The notes: generated from the sequence alone by a model not told the origin. A stretch of 64,000 nt of DNA from Entomohabitans teleogrylli (GCF_001484765.1 NZ_KQ947377.1:436437-500436), one strand, 5' to 3'. Shown: positions 19,288-32,706, counted from the stretch's first letter. Program-made: numbers and translations.

Positions 19288-20580
19288 TTAGCCTACCCGT
19301 TTTACATCGCCGACCAGCAGAATGTAGGAGAGTGCGCCAATCAACGCCACCACGGAGATATAGACCAGCGCCGGGCCAAAACCGTAGTCCTGCGCGAGGT
19401 AGCCAATGACCAGCGGTACGGTGATGCCGCCCAGCCCGCCGACAAAGTTAAAGACTCCGCCGGTGAGACCAATCAGGCGCATCGGCGCCAGCGACGACAC
19501 CAGAGACCAGGTAATAGAGGCAAATCCGTTACCGAAAAAGGCCAGCGCCATCAGGGTCATAATCCACACCGGATCGTTGGTGTAGTTGGCGCCCATGATA
19601 CAGGTGGAAATCAGCAGCCCGCAGATGATCGGGGTTTTACGCGCCGCCCCCAGCGAAAACCCTTTTTTCACCAGTTTATCCGCCAGCCAGCCGGAAAGCA
19701 GTACGCCAACAAACGCCGCCAGGAAAGGTACCGTGGTCATGAATCCCGCTTTCAGCGCGGTAATGCCTTTCTCCTGGGTTAAATAATTCGGGAACCAGGT
19801 CAGGAAGAACCACAGTGTGGAAGTGACAGCAAACTGCCCCAGATAAACGCCCATCAGTTTGCGGTGGAACACCAGCTTCCAGTCAGCGCCGGTGAGCGGT
19901 TTGCGATCCGCTTTTTTCACTGGCGCATCGCCATCCACCAGACCACCGCCTTCACGGATATATTCCAGCTCCGCCTGGGTAATGCTTTTGGTCAGGCGCG
20001 GCGGCTGATAAACCTTAAACCAGATCAGTGACCAGATAATGCCGATACCGCCAGTCACGATGAACACCCAGTGCCAGCTCAGCAACTCCTGGATCCAGAT
20101 GAGCAGCGGGGTCAGGAACGCCAGACCGACAAACTGGCCAGAGGTGTAGAACCCAACGGCAGAGGCGCGTTCATGCTCCGGGAACCAGCTTGTCACCATC
20201 CGGTTGTTGGTCGGGAACGCCGGGGCTTCGAAAATCCCGGTAATGGCGCGCAAACCAATCAGCGACATCAACCCGGTCGCAAACCCCTGGAACAGCGTTG
20301 CCACAGACCAGCCGAGAATGGCGATGAAATAGGTCAGGCGTGAACCCACGCGGTCAAGGAACCAGCCGCCCGGGATTTGACACAACGTATACAGCCAGGC
20401 AAACGCCGAGAAGACGTAGCCCATTTCCGCTTTGGTGATGCCGAACTCTTCCTGAATATGCGCCGACGCCACCGCAAGGTTGGCGCGGTCGACATAACAA
20501 ATCACTACGGTAATGAAGATCATTATCAGCGTCAGATAACGGCGACGCCCCGGTTTTGCAGTAGTAACTGGAATATCCAT
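19288..20580 (-). CDS. dgoT: D-galactonate transporter DgoT
   Basis: This 430-aa, 12-helix MFS transporter of the anion:cation symporter family imports D-galactonate with protons. It starts [18 protein letters not shown] (the ATG at 20580; a longer frame to 20625 is unconserved). The residues [20 protein letters not shown] in helix 1 and its loop and [12 protein letters not shown] in the middle are family signatures. Length and sequence are almost as I recall for E. coli DgoT. It is last in the dgo operon, separated from dgoD by 225 bp that carry an ERIC element, which could change its expression relative to the upstream genes. Confidence 0.97.
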   Translation of the reverse strand: MDIPVTTAKPGRRRYLTLIMIFITVVICYVDRANLAVASAHIQEEFGITKAEMGYVFSAFAWLYTLCQIPGGWFLDRVGSRLTYFIAILGWSVATLFQGFATGLMSLIGLRAITGIFEAPAFPTNNRMVTSWFPEHERASAVGFYTSGQFVGLAFLTPLLIWIQELLSWHWVFIVTGGIGIIWSLIWFKVYQPPRLTKSITQAELEYIREGGGLVDGDAPVKKADRKPLTGADWKLVFHRKLMGVYLGQFAVTSTLWFFLTWFPNYLTQEKGITALKAGFMTTVPFLAAFVGVLLSGWLADKLVKKGFSLGAARKTPIICGLLISTCIMGANYTNDPVWIMTLMALAFFGNGFASITWSLVSSLAPMRLIGLTGGVFNFVGGLGGITVPLVIGYLAQDYGFGPALVYISVVALIGALSYILLVGDVKRVG

Positions 20581-20686
20581 CGTAATCTGTCTCCAGATTT
20601 TGGGCACAGCGAGGCCGCTCACCATGCCCGGTAATTTACAGAGGGTGTATTTGATTTTTTTAATTAAAAACGTAACCGGAATGCGC

Positions 20687-20807
20687 TAAATAATTCGTGC
20701 TGGGGAAAGGCGGCAAGTTTTCGCATCCCCGGGAGCATACAAAAGTATGTGACCGGGGTAAGAAAGCGCAGCCAACACATCACCAGCGCGAAGTATGACG
20801 CGCATTT
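20687..20807. repeat. ERIC element between dgoD and dgoT
   Basis: About 120 bp, palindromic in its centre: CCCCGG, then CATAC-AAAA-GTATG, then CCGGGG. Flanking words AAAGGCGGCAAGTTTT on one side and GCGCAGCCAAC..AAGTATGACGCG on the other match the enterobacterial repetitive intergenic consensus. Its right edge touches the dgoD stop codon. Exact ends are uncertain by a few bases. Confidence 0.85.
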
Positions 20808-21954
20808 ACCATTCCGCTACGGAACCGTCTTCATGACGCCAGAGTGGGTTACGCCAGTCCGGCGCACTTTTGCTGAATTCAATGACCTTCGCTTCGTCGA
20901 TCTCCACGCCAAGTCCCGGTTTCATCAGCGGTTTAAAGAAGCCGCCTTCCATGCTGAAATCCTCTTTGTTTTTCACAAAGTCGAGCAATTCCGCGCCCTT
21001 GTTATAGTGAATGCCCATACTCTGCTCCTGGAACACCGCGTTGTAGGAGACAAAATCAACGTGCAGACAGGCTGCCAACGCAATCGGGCCGAGCGGACAG
21101 TGTGGCGCCAGCGCCACGTCATACGCTTCTGCCATGCCGGCAATTTTGTAGCATTCGGTGATACCGCCCGCATGGGATAAATCGGGTTGCAGGATGGCAA
21201 TTCCGCCCGCTTCCAGCACGCGTTTAAACTCGAAACGCGAGAACATGCGTTCGCCCGCCGCAATCGGAAGATGGGTTTGCGCCGCCAGTTTCGGGTAGTA
21301 CTCAGCCTGTTCAGCCAGTACCGGTTCTTCAATGAACAGCGGACGATACGGTTCCAGTTCTTTAATCAGCACTTTCGCCATCGGCGCGCTCACGCGGCCA
21401 TGGAAATCGAGACCAAACTCGATCTGGTTGCCAAAGGCTTCGCGGATTTGCGCCACCGTGTTCACTGCGGCATCCACCGCGCGGGAGTTATCAATCAGCC
21501 CCAGCTCTTCACAGCCGTTCAGTTTGAAGGTATCAAAGCCAATCTCGCGCAAGGTCTTAATGCCGTCGATCACATCTGCCGGACGATCACCGCCCACCCA
21601 GCTGTAGGCTTTGATTTTGTCGCGTACCAGACCGCCCATCAGTTGCCAGACCGGAGCATTCAACACTTTACCTTTGATGTCCCATAGCGCCTGGTCAATC
21701 CCGGCAATGGCGCTCATCAGGATCGGGCCGCCACGATAAAAACCCGCGCGGTACATTACCTGCCACAGGTCATTGATACGTGAAGGATCCTGACCAATCA
21801 GATAGTCCCCCAGCTCGTGCACGGCGGCTTCTACCGTGCGGGCGCGCCCTTCAATAACCGGTTCGCCCCAGCCCACAACACCTTCATCAGTCTCGATTTT
21901 GAGGAACATCCAGCGTGGGGGTAAACGGTACGTGGTGATTTTGGTTATTTTCAT
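20806..21954 (-). CDS. dgoD: D-galactonate dehydratase
   Basis: This 382-aa enolase-superfamily enzyme dehydrates D-galactonate to 2-keto-3-deoxy-D-galactonate. The Mg-binding acidic residues lie in [15 protein letters not shown] and AAGERMFSR. The general base/acid residues include the histidine in the [10 protein letters not shown] segment. Same length as E. coli DgoD and nearly the same sequence from memory. Its start overlaps the dgoA stop by 4 bp, giving tight coupling in the dgoRKAD run. An ERIC element begins at its stop codon. Confidence 0.98.
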   Translation of the reverse strand: MKITKITTYRLPPRWMFLKIETDEGVVGWGEPVIEGRARTVEAAVHELGDYLIGQDPSRINDLWQVMYRAGFYRGGPILMSAIAGIDQALWDIKGKVLNAPVWQLMGGLVRDKIKAYSWVGGDRPADVIDGIKTLREIGFDTFKLNGCEELGLIDNSRAVDAAVNTVAQIREAFGNQIEFGLDFHGRVSAPMAKVLIKELEPYRPLFIEEPVLAEQAEYYPKLAAQTHLPIAAGERMFSRFEFKRVLEAGGIAILQPDLSHAGGITECYKIAGMAEAYDVALAPHCPLGPIALAACLHVDFVSYNAVFQEQSMGIHYNKGAELLDFVKNKEDFSMEGGFFKPLMKPGLGVEIDEAKVIEFSKSAPDWRNPLWRHEDGSVAEW

Positions 21955-22568
21955 TTCACTGCCTCTCGATATGCCTTAACAAATGCTGCTGCCTGCTGCA
22001 CGGTGCGCTCCACGGATTGTCCGGCGCGATAGAGATCGCTACCCAGCCCGGCCCCTGCGCATCCTGCGTTGATCCATTGTTCCAGGTTTTCTGGCGTTAC
22101 GCCGCCGACGGCAAAGACCGGTACATCCGGTGGGAGTACCGCTTTCAGCGCGCTGATGTACGCCGGGCCGAAGGCCGATGACGGGAATATTTTCAGCGCC
22201 TGCGCGCCGGCATCGAGGGCAGTAAAGGCTTCCGTCGCCGTTGCGCAGCCAGGACAGACGGTCATGCCATACCCCACTGCGCGGCGAATCACTTCAGAAT
22301 GAATATTTGGCGTCACAATAAGCCGACACCCCATCTTCGCGAGCGTATCAACCTGCTCAGGTTGCAGAACCGTACCTGCGCCAATCAAGGCTTTATCGCC
22401 GTATGCGTCCACAATTGCCGGAATACTTTTTTCCCATTGTGGAGAGTTAAGCGGGATCTCAACCGCGTCGAAACCGGCGTCAATCACCGCGCCAACGTGC
22501 GCTAATGCCTCATCGGGCGTGATGCCGCGCAGAATTGCGATCAGCGGGAGTTTAGTTTGCCACTGCAT
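21951..22568 (-). CDS. dgoA: 2-dehydro-3-deoxy-6-phosphogalactonate aldolase
   Basis: This 205-aa class I aldolase of the KDPG/KDPGal family splits 2-keto-3-deoxy-6-phosphogalactonate into pyruvate and glyceraldehyde 3-phosphate. The Schiff-base lysine is in [12 protein letters not shown] (Lys126), and the catalytic glutamate is in [10 protein letters not shown] (Glu37). Length equals E. coli DgoA. It overlaps dgoK by 17 bp and dgoD by 4 bp, so all three enzymes are likely made in fixed proportion. Confidence 0.98.
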   Translation of the reverse strand: MQWQTKLPLIAILRGITPDEALAHVGAVIDAGFDAVEIPLNSPQWEKSIPAIVDAYGDKALIGAGTVLQPEQVDTLAKMGCRLIVTPNIHSEVIRRAVGYGMTVCPGCATATEAFTALDAGAQALKIFPSSAFGPAYISALKAVLPPDVPVFAVGGVTPENLEQWINAGCAGAGLGSDLYRAGQSVERTVQQAAAFVKAYREAVK

Positions 22569-23430
22569 GAGCGATGCTCCTTATACCTGCCTGAAATGCC
22601 GTATCGCCACTCACTACGTCCGTATTCTGACCAACAGCGTGAAACGCCTGTTGATAACGCGACGACAGTGAAAAGCCCGCGACGATAGTGACGGTCTGCT
22701 GCTGAGCCATGTATTCGCGCATACTGGCGACTTCCGCGCCAATCAGCAGACCGGAGAGAAACTCGCTAACCTGCTCGCGGGGAAGCGTTCCCAGCACGTG
22801 CGAGGCGCGAACTTCAAAGAGTTGCGGCAAAACAGCGGGAGCGTTAAGTCCACGCTCAAGCCCAGCGGCAAACGCGTCAGGCGCACTCTCCTGCGGCGGT
22901 AGCCCCGCGCCCACCAGTGAATGATTTAACAGCAAGTGGTGCAGTTCGCCGGTCATCACGGTACGAAAATCGAGGATTTGCGCGCTGTCGGCCAGTACCC
23001 ATTTGCAATGGGTGCCGGGCATAACATAGAGAGAAGAAGGAGAAAGGGTGCGTGCGCCGAGCAGTTGTGTTTCTTCCCCGCGCATCACATTGTGGTTATC
23101 GTCGCGCGAAACGCATAATCCGGGAACAATCCAGATATTGTCGCCAACGGACGTCAACTGTTCGCCAATCGTCGAAAAAAAGGCGGGAACCGGGAGGTAA
23201 GGGGCGACCTTCCAGCCCACATTACTGCCAACCATTCCCGCCATCACCACCGGCGTGGCGCCTTCGCGCCAGTGTTGTGTGACTTCCGCTAACACCGCTT
23301 CGGGGGATTTCCCATTCAGACGCGTAACGCCTGCCTCTGATTGCCTGCTTTCCAGGCACTGCTCGCCCTGATAAAGCCAGGCGCGCAGATTGGTCGATCC
23401 CCAGTCAATTGCGATGTAGCGAGATGTCAT
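22552..23430 (-). CDS. dgoK: 2-dehydro-3-deoxygalactonokinase
   Basis: This 292-aa sugar kinase phosphorylates 2-keto-3-deoxygalactonate at position 6 using ATP, the step between DgoD and DgoA. The N-terminal IAIDWGSTNLRAWLY is the family's phosphate-binding loop, and residues near 135-140 (VMPGTHCKWV) form another conserved block. It overlaps dgoR by 4 bp upstream and dgoA by 17 bp downstream. Confidence 0.97.
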   Translation of the reverse strand: MTSRYIAIDWGSTNLRAWLYQGEQCLESRQSEAGVTRLNGKSPEAVLAEVTQHWREGATPVVMAGMVGSNVGWKVAPYLPVPAFFSTIGEQLTSVGDNIWIVPGLCVSRDDNHNVMRGEETQLLGARTLSPSSLYVMPGTHCKWVLADSAQILDFRTVMTGELHHLLLNHSLVGAGLPPQESAPDAFAAGLERGLNAPAVLPQLFEVRASHVLGTLPREQVSEFLSGLLIGAEVASMREYMAQQQTVTIVAGFSLSSRYQQAFHAVGQNTDVVSGDTAFQAGIRSIAHAVAN

Positions 23431-24116
23431 GTGATTTCCTTTAACCTTCGTGTCGAGCTGGCGATCATGGTAAGCGCCGCCTGCTCTGCCGCATTGCCAT
23501 CCTGATGCCGTATCGCATCGAACAGCGCTTTATGTTCCTGGAGCGTTTTCGGCATGTTGGCCTCATCGCCCATCCAGGTTCGTTCAAAAACCGCACGCTG
23601 TAGCGAGCTAATCGCCACGCTGAGCTGCTGCAGCACCGGGTTATGCACCGATGCCAGCACCGCTTCGTGGTAGCGAATATCCGCTTCGTTAAACGCGTCG
23701 CGATCCTGGTTATTGGCCACCATATCGTTGAGCGCTGCCTCTATCTGTGCCAGTTCGCCGGAGGTGGCGCGTTCCGCGGCCCAGCGGGCTATCGCCGGCT
23801 CCACCAGGTTGCGCACCTCGCTCATGGCGGCGATCAGCCGCGGGTCATAGTCGTTTTCCAGCACCCACTGCAAAACGTCGGTATCGAGGTAGTTCCACTG
23901 GTTACGCGGCGCCACAAACGCGCCGCGATAGCGCTTCATTTCAATCAACCGCTTCGCCACCAGCGAGCGGAACACTTCGCGAATAATGTTGCGCGAGGTT
24001 TCGAACTCCTCACACAGCTCCGTTTCCGCCGGCAGCGCGGCGCCGGGTACATATTTACCGCTAACGATTTGCTGGCCCAGCGTGACGATAATGCGATCGG
24101 TTTTCGTAATGGTCAT
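23427..24116 (-). CDS. dgoR: GntR-family repressor DgoR
   Basis: This 229-aa FadR-subfamily regulator has a winged helix at residues 5-70 (GAALPAETELCEEFETSRNIIREVFRSLVAKRLIEMKRYRGAFV) followed by a helical FCD effector domain (about 85-220). In E. coli it represses the operon until D-galactonate binds. The start at 24116 follows AAGGAC at 6-8 nt and reproduces the E. coli length. An upstream in-frame ATG at 24140 is not supported. It is the first gene of its own operon and so is autoregulated through the sites at 24180-24254. Confidence 0.97.
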   Translation of the reverse strand: MTITKTDRIIVTLGQQIVSGKYVPGAALPAETELCEEFETSRNIIREVFRSLVAKRLIEMKRYRGAFVAPRNQWNYLDTDVLQWVLENDYDPRLIAAMSEVRNLVEPAIARWAAERATSGELAQIEAALNDMVANNQDRDAFNEADIRYHEAVLASVHNPVLQQLSVAISSLQRAVFERTWMGDEANMPKTLQEHKALFDAIRHQDGNAAEQAALTMIASSTRRLKEIT

Positions 24117-24179
24117 GGAAATGTCCTTATGGCTTTGCACTCCCTTACTTTACTCCGACCGACGTATTTATCCTCATTT

Positions 24180-24254
24180 TTGTACTACCAGTGCCGGTTA
24201 ACCTCTCTCTACCACGCACACATAGTAGTACTATATAATAATGTTGTACTACAA
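24180..24254. promoter_or_regulatory. Three DgoR-type operator sites upstream of dgoR
   Basis: Three related odd-centred palindromes: TTGTACTAC-CA at 24180-24190 (one arm imperfect), ATAGTAGTACTAT at 24222-24234 (perfect) and TTGTACTACAA at 24244-24254 (perfect). Their centres (about 24185, 24228 and 24249) are 43 and 21 bp apart, close to whole helical turns. A TATTATATA stretch on the minus strand between the last two is the likely -10 region, so bound repressor would cover the promoter. Confidence 0.7.
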
Positions 24255-24313
24255 TTTAGATCACAAAAAACACAATTGATAACCAGAATGCTGGCGGAAG
24301 CCGGAATAAGGAA

Positions 24314-24340
24314 TAAAAAACCCGCCACAGACGGCGGGTT
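24314..24340 (-). terminator. yidA terminator
   Basis: On the minus strand AACCCGCC-GTCTGT-GGCGGGTT is followed by TTTTAT, 20 bp past the yidA stop. Confidence 0.85.
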
Positions 24341-24360
24341 ATGCGGGAAAAGAGACAGGT

Positions 24361-25173
24361 TTAGTTCAGGGCAAATTGATTGATCGCCTGCGCAACGCCA
24401 TCTTCAAGGTTGCTGGCAGTGATAAAGTCCGCGGCTTGTTTAACGGAATCAATGGCATTCCCCATCGCCACCCCAACGCCGGCGTACTGCAGCATGGCAA
24501 TATCATTTTCCTGATCGCCAATCGCCATCACTTCATGCGCCTCAATATTCAGGGCGTCCGCCAGCGATTTCACCCCTGTGCCTTTATTGACGCGTTTATC
24601 GAGGATTTCCAGGAAGTAGGGCGCGCTTTTCAGCACGGTGTACTTCTCTTTCACCTCTGGCGGAATGCGGGCGATAGCGCGATCGAGAATCGCTGGTTCA
24701 TCGATCATCATCACTTTCAGGAACTGCGTCGCCGGGTCCATTTTCTCTGCTTCGCAGAACACCAGCGGAATGGTGGCGACATAGGATTCATGCACCGTGT
24801 AATAGCTGATGTCGCGGTTGGCGGTATACAGGGTATGACGATCGAGGGCATGAAAATGCGAACCGACTTCATGAGAGAGTTTTTCCAGATAGCGGTAATC
24901 GTCATAAGTCAGCGCAGTTTGCGCTACGGTGCTGCCGTCGCTGGCTTTCTGGACCAGCGCGCCGTTGTAGGTAATGCAGTAATCACTGTCATTGACCATC
25001 TCCAGCTCTTTGAGGTAACTCTCCACGCCGGCAAAAGGGCGCCCGGTCGTCAGTACAACCGTCACGCCACGCGCGCGCGCAGCGGCAATCGCGTTTTTCA
25101 CCGCTGGAGATATTGTGTGATCCGGCAGCAGCAGGGTGCCGTCCATATCAATCGCAATCAGTTTTATGGTCAT
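24361..25173 (-). CDS. yidA: Sugar phosphatase YidA (HAD family)
   Basis: This 270-aa Cof-type (subclass IIB) HAD phosphatase is the same length as E. coli YidA, which removes phosphate from sugar phosphates such as erythrose 4-phosphate and alpha-glucose 1-phosphate. Motif I is IDMDGTLLLPD (nucleophile Asp9, acid Asp11), motif II is VVLTTGRP, and motif III/IV is the GDQENDIAML block near residue 216. It is a cytoplasmic, single-gene unit divergently placed to nothing, lying between the dgo promoter and yidB. Confidence 0.96.
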   Translation of the reverse strand: MTIKLIAIDMDGTLLLPDHTISPAVKNAIAAARARGVTVVLTTGRPFAGVESYLKELEMVNDSDYCITYNGALVQKASDGSTVAQTALTYDDYRYLEKLSHEVGSHFHALDRHTLYTANRDISYYTVHESYVATIPLVFCEAEKMDPATQFLKVMMIDEPAILDRAIARIPPEVKEKYTVLKSAPYFLEILDKRVNKGTGVKSLADALNIEAHEVMAIGDQENDIAMLQYAGVGVAMGNAIDSVKQAADFITASNLEDGVAQAINQFALN

Positions 25174-25269
25174 GGGTATCTTCTGAGGTCGTGGATTTAC
25201 CTCATGCTAACGCGATTCCGCTCACAAAAATAGCGCGAAATTAGCGCAATCAGGCCGCTGTCGCAGAAT

Positions 25270-25304
25270 AGAAAAGCCTCTCCCGCAATATGCCGGAAGA
25301 GGCT
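25270..25304 (-). terminator. yidB terminator
   Basis: On the minus strand AGCCTCT pairs with AGAGGCT across a 16-nt loop that itself contains CCGG/GCGGG pairing, followed by TTTTC. It lies 7 bp past the yidB stop. Confidence 0.7.
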
Positions 25305-25311
25305 CGGGGGA

Positions 25312-25710
25312 TTAGCCGAATAATTTTCCTTTCAGGATATTCATCCCCGCCGACAGCAGGTCGTTGCCGGCGCTGGCGTCAACCTGCCCCTGCGGGGACA
25401 GGGCGTCCACGACTTTCGGCAGATATTGCGCCAACAGTGCGGATGCCGCCTGACCGTCAATACCCAGCTTACCCGCCAGGTCGGCAATCGCCGGCGATCC
25501 CAGCGCGCTGGATACCTGATCGGCGCTAACCGGCTGATTGGTTGCGCTACTACTCAGCCAGGAGGCGACAATCTCACCCAGGCCTCCCTGACGGAATTTC
25601 TCCAGCAGCGCCTGAATCCCTCCCTGGTTATTAATCCAGCTTAAAATAGCCTGGTATTTACCCGCATCCCCTCCGGATACCATTCCCGCCACCTGGTCAA
25701 AAAGGCTCAT
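25312..25710 (-). CDS. yidB: YidB, DUF937 protein
   Basis: This 132-aa protein is the same length as E. coli YidB. DUF937 proteins are rich in Gly, Ala and Leu and contain a repeated helical pattern around DLAGKLGIDGQAASALLAQYLPKVVDALSPQG. No signal peptide or membrane segment is seen, so it is probably cytosolic. The function is not established. It is separated from gyrB by a terminator, so it has its own promoter. Confidence 0.93.
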   Translation of the reverse strand: MSLFDQVAGMVSGGDAGKYQAILSWINNQGGIQALLEKFRQGGLGEIVASWLSSSATNQPVSADQVSSALGSPAIADLAGKLGIDGQAASALLAQYLPKVVDALSPQGQVDASAGNDLLSAGMNILKGKLFG

Positions 25711-25737
25711 AATTCACTCCTTAGCGTGATTTTCCAC

Positions 25738-25769
25738 CAAAAAAAACGCCGCGCAACGGGCGCGGCGCT
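25738..25769 (-). terminator. gyrB terminator
   Basis: On the minus strand CGCCGCG-CCCGTTG-CGCGGCG is followed by eight T residues. It ends the dnaA-dnaN-recF-gyrB transcript 20 bp after gyrB. Confidence 0.9.
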
Positions 25770-25787
25770 ATTTTTAATTGTAGTACA

Positions 25788-29304
<3,517 letters not shown>

Positions 29305-29319
29305 ATGTCGCATCATTCC

Positions 29320-29440
29320 AAAGGGCGTGTGTGTCGCAGCCGTTTGCTTACGGCCAGCGCGCAGAAAGCGGAGCGTACACGAAGTACGTGAGCATTTCGA
29401 GCGCAGCCCGGAAGCAAAATAGCAAATCAACCCGCCCTTT
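29320..29440. repeat. Palindromic element inserted between dnaN and recF
   Basis: The ends AAAGGGCG (29320-29327) and CGCCCTTT (29433-29440) are inverted repeats. Inside, 29343-29418 is an imperfect palindrome whose arms begin TTTGCTTACGGCCAGCGCGC and TTTGCTTCCGGGCTGCGCTC when each is read inward. The centre is GTACACGAAGTAC-like. No ORF of its own is seen. The architecture suggests a MITE or BIME-like repeat. Its family is not recognised; it is not a standard ERIC or REP by eye. Confidence 0.65.
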
Positions 29441-29446
29441 TCAGGA

Positions 29447-30547
29447 TTACAATCTCATGGGCATAACCACATACGCCGCACTCTGACTCGCACAATCTTC
29501 CAGTTGCACGCTGGACACGGAATCCGTCAGCAGAATGCGAACATTCTCGCACTTCAGCGCGTTCAGTACATCGAGGATATAGCTGACGTTAAAGCCAATC
29601 TCCATCTCCGTGCCGTCATAACTGACGTCGAGGATCTCTTCCGCCTCTTCCTGCTCCGGGTTATTGGCAGTGATCTTAATTTGATTTTCCGCCACAAACA
29701 GGCGCACTCCGCGGAATTTCTCATTGGAGAGAATCGCCGCCCGGGCGAATGCCTGCTTCAGCAGATCGCAACCGGCCTCAATATTTTTATCCGGGCTTTT
29801 CGGCAGTACCCGGCGATAGTCCGGGAAACGGCCATCCACCAGTTTGGAGGTAAAAATGAAGTCGCCGACGTGGGCGCGGATATTATTGCTACCAATCTGC
29901 ACCCGCAGCGGAGTGTCGCCGCCGTCCAGCATACGCATCAGTTCGATAACCCCTTTACGAGGCACGATCACCGAATGGTTCGGCAGAGATTGCCCCACCG
30001 GCATTGAGCATACCGCCAGGCGGTGCCCGTCGGTCGCCACGGTACGCAGCTCTTCTCCTTCGGTTTCAAACAGCATGCCGTTTAAGTAGTAGCGTACGTC
30101 CTGGTGGGCCATGGAAAACTGCGTCGCCTCAATCAGGCGTTTCATGGTGGCCTGCGGCAGGGTAAATTCCACCTCGCTCTGCCAGTCGTCAAGATTCGGG
30201 AAATCCGCCGCCGGCAGCGTGGAGAGCGAGAAACGACTGCGGCCGGAGCGCACCAGCATACGTTCGCCTTCAAGCTGCACCGCTATCTCGGCGCCTTCCG
30301 GCAGACCGCGGCAGATATCAAAGAATTTGCGGGCCGGGACGGTGGTGGCGCCAGGTTCGTGAGGCTGAAGCAGCGCAACGCGGGCGACCATTTCCATTTC
30401 AAGGTCGGTGCCGGTCAAAGACAGTACCCCGTCCGCCACCTGCAGCAGCAGGTTGCCAAGAATAGGCAGCGTCGGGCGGCCACCCAGCGGACCGCTGACC
30501 TGCTGGAGTGGTTTTAACAGATGTTCACGTTCAACGGTAAATTTCAT
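29447..30547 (-). CDS. dnaN: DNA polymerase III beta sliding clamp
   Basis: This 366-aa protein dimerises into the ring that tethers polymerase III to DNA. Three repeated clamp domains are present, and the C-terminal residues YVVMPMRL line the client-binding cleft. Length equals E. coli DnaN, and the N-terminus [23 protein letters not shown] is typical. It is 4 bp after dnaA, so translation is probably coupled. Confidence 0.99.
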   Translation of the reverse strand: MKFTVEREHLLKPLQQVSGPLGGRPTLPILGNLLLQVADGVLSLTGTDLEMEMVARVALLQPHEPGATTVPARKFFDICRGLPEGAEIAVQLEGERMLVRSGRSRFSLSTLPAADFPNLDDWQSEVEFTLPQATMKRLIEATQFSMAHQDVRYYLNGMLFETEGEELRTVATDGHRLAVCSMPVGQSLPNHSVIVPRKGVIELMRMLDGGDTPLRVQIGSNNIRAHVGDFIFTSKLVDGRFPDYRRVLPKSPDKNIEAGCDLLKQAFARAAILSNEKFRGVRLFVAENQIKITANNPEQEEAEEILDVSYDGTEMEIGFNVSYILDVLNALKCENVRILLTDSVSSVQLEDCASQSAAYVVMPMRL

Positions 30548-30551
30548 AGCA

Positions 30552-31937
30552 TCACGACGATAATGTTCTGATTAAATTGGAAAAATCTTCTTTGATATCG
30601 TGGCTTTCTTCACGCAACTGCTCAATCTTGCGGCAGGCGTGCAGCACCGTGGTATGGTCGCGGCCGCCGAACGCGTCGCCAATCTCCGGCAGACTATGGT
30701 TCGTCAACTCCTTTGCCAGCGCCATCGCCATCTGGCGCGGGCGGGCAACCGACCGGGACCGACGCTTGGACAGCAGATCGGCCACCTTGATTTTATAGTA
30801 CTCGGCCACCGTTTTCTGAATATTGTCGATGGTGACCAGCTTTTCCTGCAGCGCCAGTAAATCGCGCAGCGCTTCACGCACAAAGTCGATAGTAATCGCC
30901 CGGCCGGTAAAATTGGCATTGGCGATCACCCGATTCAGCGCCCCTTCCAGTTCACGGACATTGGAACGTAGCCGTTTGGCGATAAAAAACGCCACCTCGC
31001 CGGGCAGGCGAATGTCGTTTTCATCGGCCTTTTTCATCAGGATCGCCACTCGGGTTTCCAGCTCCGGCGGTTCGATAGCCACCGTCAGCCCCCAGCCAAA
31101 GCGGGATTTCAGACGATCCTCAACGCCATTGATCTCTTTCGGATACCGATCCGACGTCAGGATGATCTGTTGATTGCCTTCCAGCAACGCATTGAAAGTA
31201 TGGAAAAACTCTTCCTGGGATCGTTCTTTATTGGCAAAGAATTGGATATCGTCGATCAACAACGCATCGACCGATCGATAGTAGCGCTTGAACTCTTCAA
31301 TCGCGTTGTTTTGCAGCGCTTTCACCATATCCTGAACAAAACGTTCAGAATGCATATAAACCACTTTGGCATTCGGCTTGCGCGCCATGATGCCATTGCC
31401 GACCGCATGTAACAGGTGAGTTTTACCCAGCCCGGTGCCGCCGTACAGGAACAGCGGGTTATAGGCGCCGCCGGGGTTATCCGCGACCTGACGCGCCGCC
31501 GCGCGCGCCAACTGGTTAGATTTACCTTCCACGAAATTATCGAAGGTGTGCTTAACATTGACATTAGAACGATAAGTCGGTTCTGCGGGCGCCGGGACAT
31601 TGTCCCAACTGGGGCGCGCCGGGGCGACCGCACGCACCGTCTGAGAGGACGGGATAACGCTGGCAGTTTGCGGCGCCGCCATCGCCTGAACCGGCCGGGA
31701 GCCGACTTCAAAGCGCAACAGCGGCGCATCGACGCCACAAAAATCGTTTAATAACCCGTTGATATTATTTAAATATTTATCTCTAACCCAATCGAGCACA
31801 AAACGGTTTGGCGCATACAAAGCCAGCGTGTTATCGCTCAGTTCCGCCTGTAGGGGGCGTATCCACATACTGAATTCTGTGGCTGGTAACTCATCCTGCA
31901 ATCGGGCAAGACACTGCTGCCAAAGCGAAAGTGACAC
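30552..31937 (-). CDS. dnaA: Chromosomal replication initiator DnaA
   Basis: This 461-aa initiator binds DnaA boxes at oriC and melts DNA as an ATP-bound oligomer. The start is GTG at 31937 ([17 protein letters not shown]), with GGAG 6 nt upstream; a longer frame to 31985 is not conserved. Domain I is at residues 1-85. The variable linker (about 86-130) is shorter than in E. coli (467 aa). The AAA+ domain has Walker [13 protein letters not shown] and Walker B LLIDDIQF, and the C-terminal DNA-binding domain carries [15 protein letters not shown]. It is the first gene of dnaA-dnaN-recF-gyrB. Confidence 0.99.
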   Translation of the reverse strand: MSLSLWQQCLARLQDELPATEFSMWIRPLQAELSDNTLALYAPNRFVLDWVRDKYLNNINGLLNDFCGVDAPLLRFEVGSRPVQAMAAPQTASVIPSSQTVRAVAPARPSWDNVPAPAEPTYRSNVNVKHTFDNFVEGKSNQLARAAARQVADNPGGAYNPLFLYGGTGLGKTHLLHAVGNGIMARKPNAKVVYMHSERFVQDMVKALQNNAIEEFKRYYRSVDALLIDDIQFFANKERSQEEFFHTFNALLEGNQQIILTSDRYPKEINGVEDRLKSRFGWGLTVAIEPPELETRVAILMKKADENDIRLPGEVAFFIAKRLRSNVRELEGALNRVIANANFTGRAITIDFVREALRDLLALQEKLVTIDNIQKTVAEYYKIKVADLLSKRRSRSVARPRQMAMALAKELTNHSLPEIGDAFGGRDHTTVLHACRKIEQLREESHDIKEDFSNLIRTLSS

Positions 31938-32147
31938 GGCGGACTCCACTCGAACAAAGTCGATCAAAGACAAAGACTGAAACATTCATGATTGTTGACA
32001 CACGCCGACAAGCCCAAAGGGGGAGCGTGCGAACCGCTATTACGGTTTGCCCGAAGCAATTTAAAGATCCCTGGATCGCCATCGGGACCGCGGATCATAG
32101 CCTAAACTGAACGCGAGATCTTCTGTTTCTCACAGATTCTTGTCTGG

Positions 32148-32156
32148 TTATCCACA
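32148..32156 (+). promoter_or_regulatory. DnaA box
   Basis: TTATCCACA matches the strongest DnaA-box consensus. It lies about 210 bp upstream of the dnaA start, where the autoregulatory box lies in E. coli. Confidence 0.85.
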
Positions 32157-32416
32157 GGGGGAGGATCCGAACCGCCTAAGTGTAAACGATCGGCGCGGGG
32201 ATGCAGCAGGATTTACGATCAATATTGGAAAATCTAATGGCTGTCGCAAAACGACCTGCAAACGATCGTCATAAGATCCCGGATGATCCTTGCGCTTTAG
32301 CCGGGAGGTCGTATAATTCCCCACCCGGCGCGTTGCGCCCGGCTTTTGCCCCGCGATGACCGGCGCTTTTTTCAGCATAAAAGGCGGTCTGCGGCGCGAG
32401 AAATAAGGAAAGTGAA

Positions 32417-32445
32417 TTGACTCCGGAGTGTACAATTATTACAAT
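32417..32445 (+). promoter_or_regulatory. rpmH-rnpA sigma70 promoter
   Basis: TTGACT and TACAAT are separated by 17 bp, close to consensus in both boxes. It is about 100 bp upstream of the rpmH start. Confidence 0.8.
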
Positions 32446-32536
32446 CCGGCCTCTTTAATCAGCCCCACTGAGGCGTGAGTCGTTCGCTTAAACCGTCCGG
32501 GCCTACGCAAACCCAGTGAAATTTTTTCAAGTTTAG

Positions 32537-32689
<153 letters not shown>

Positions 32690-32706
32690 TAAAAGCTAAC
32701 CCCTGA

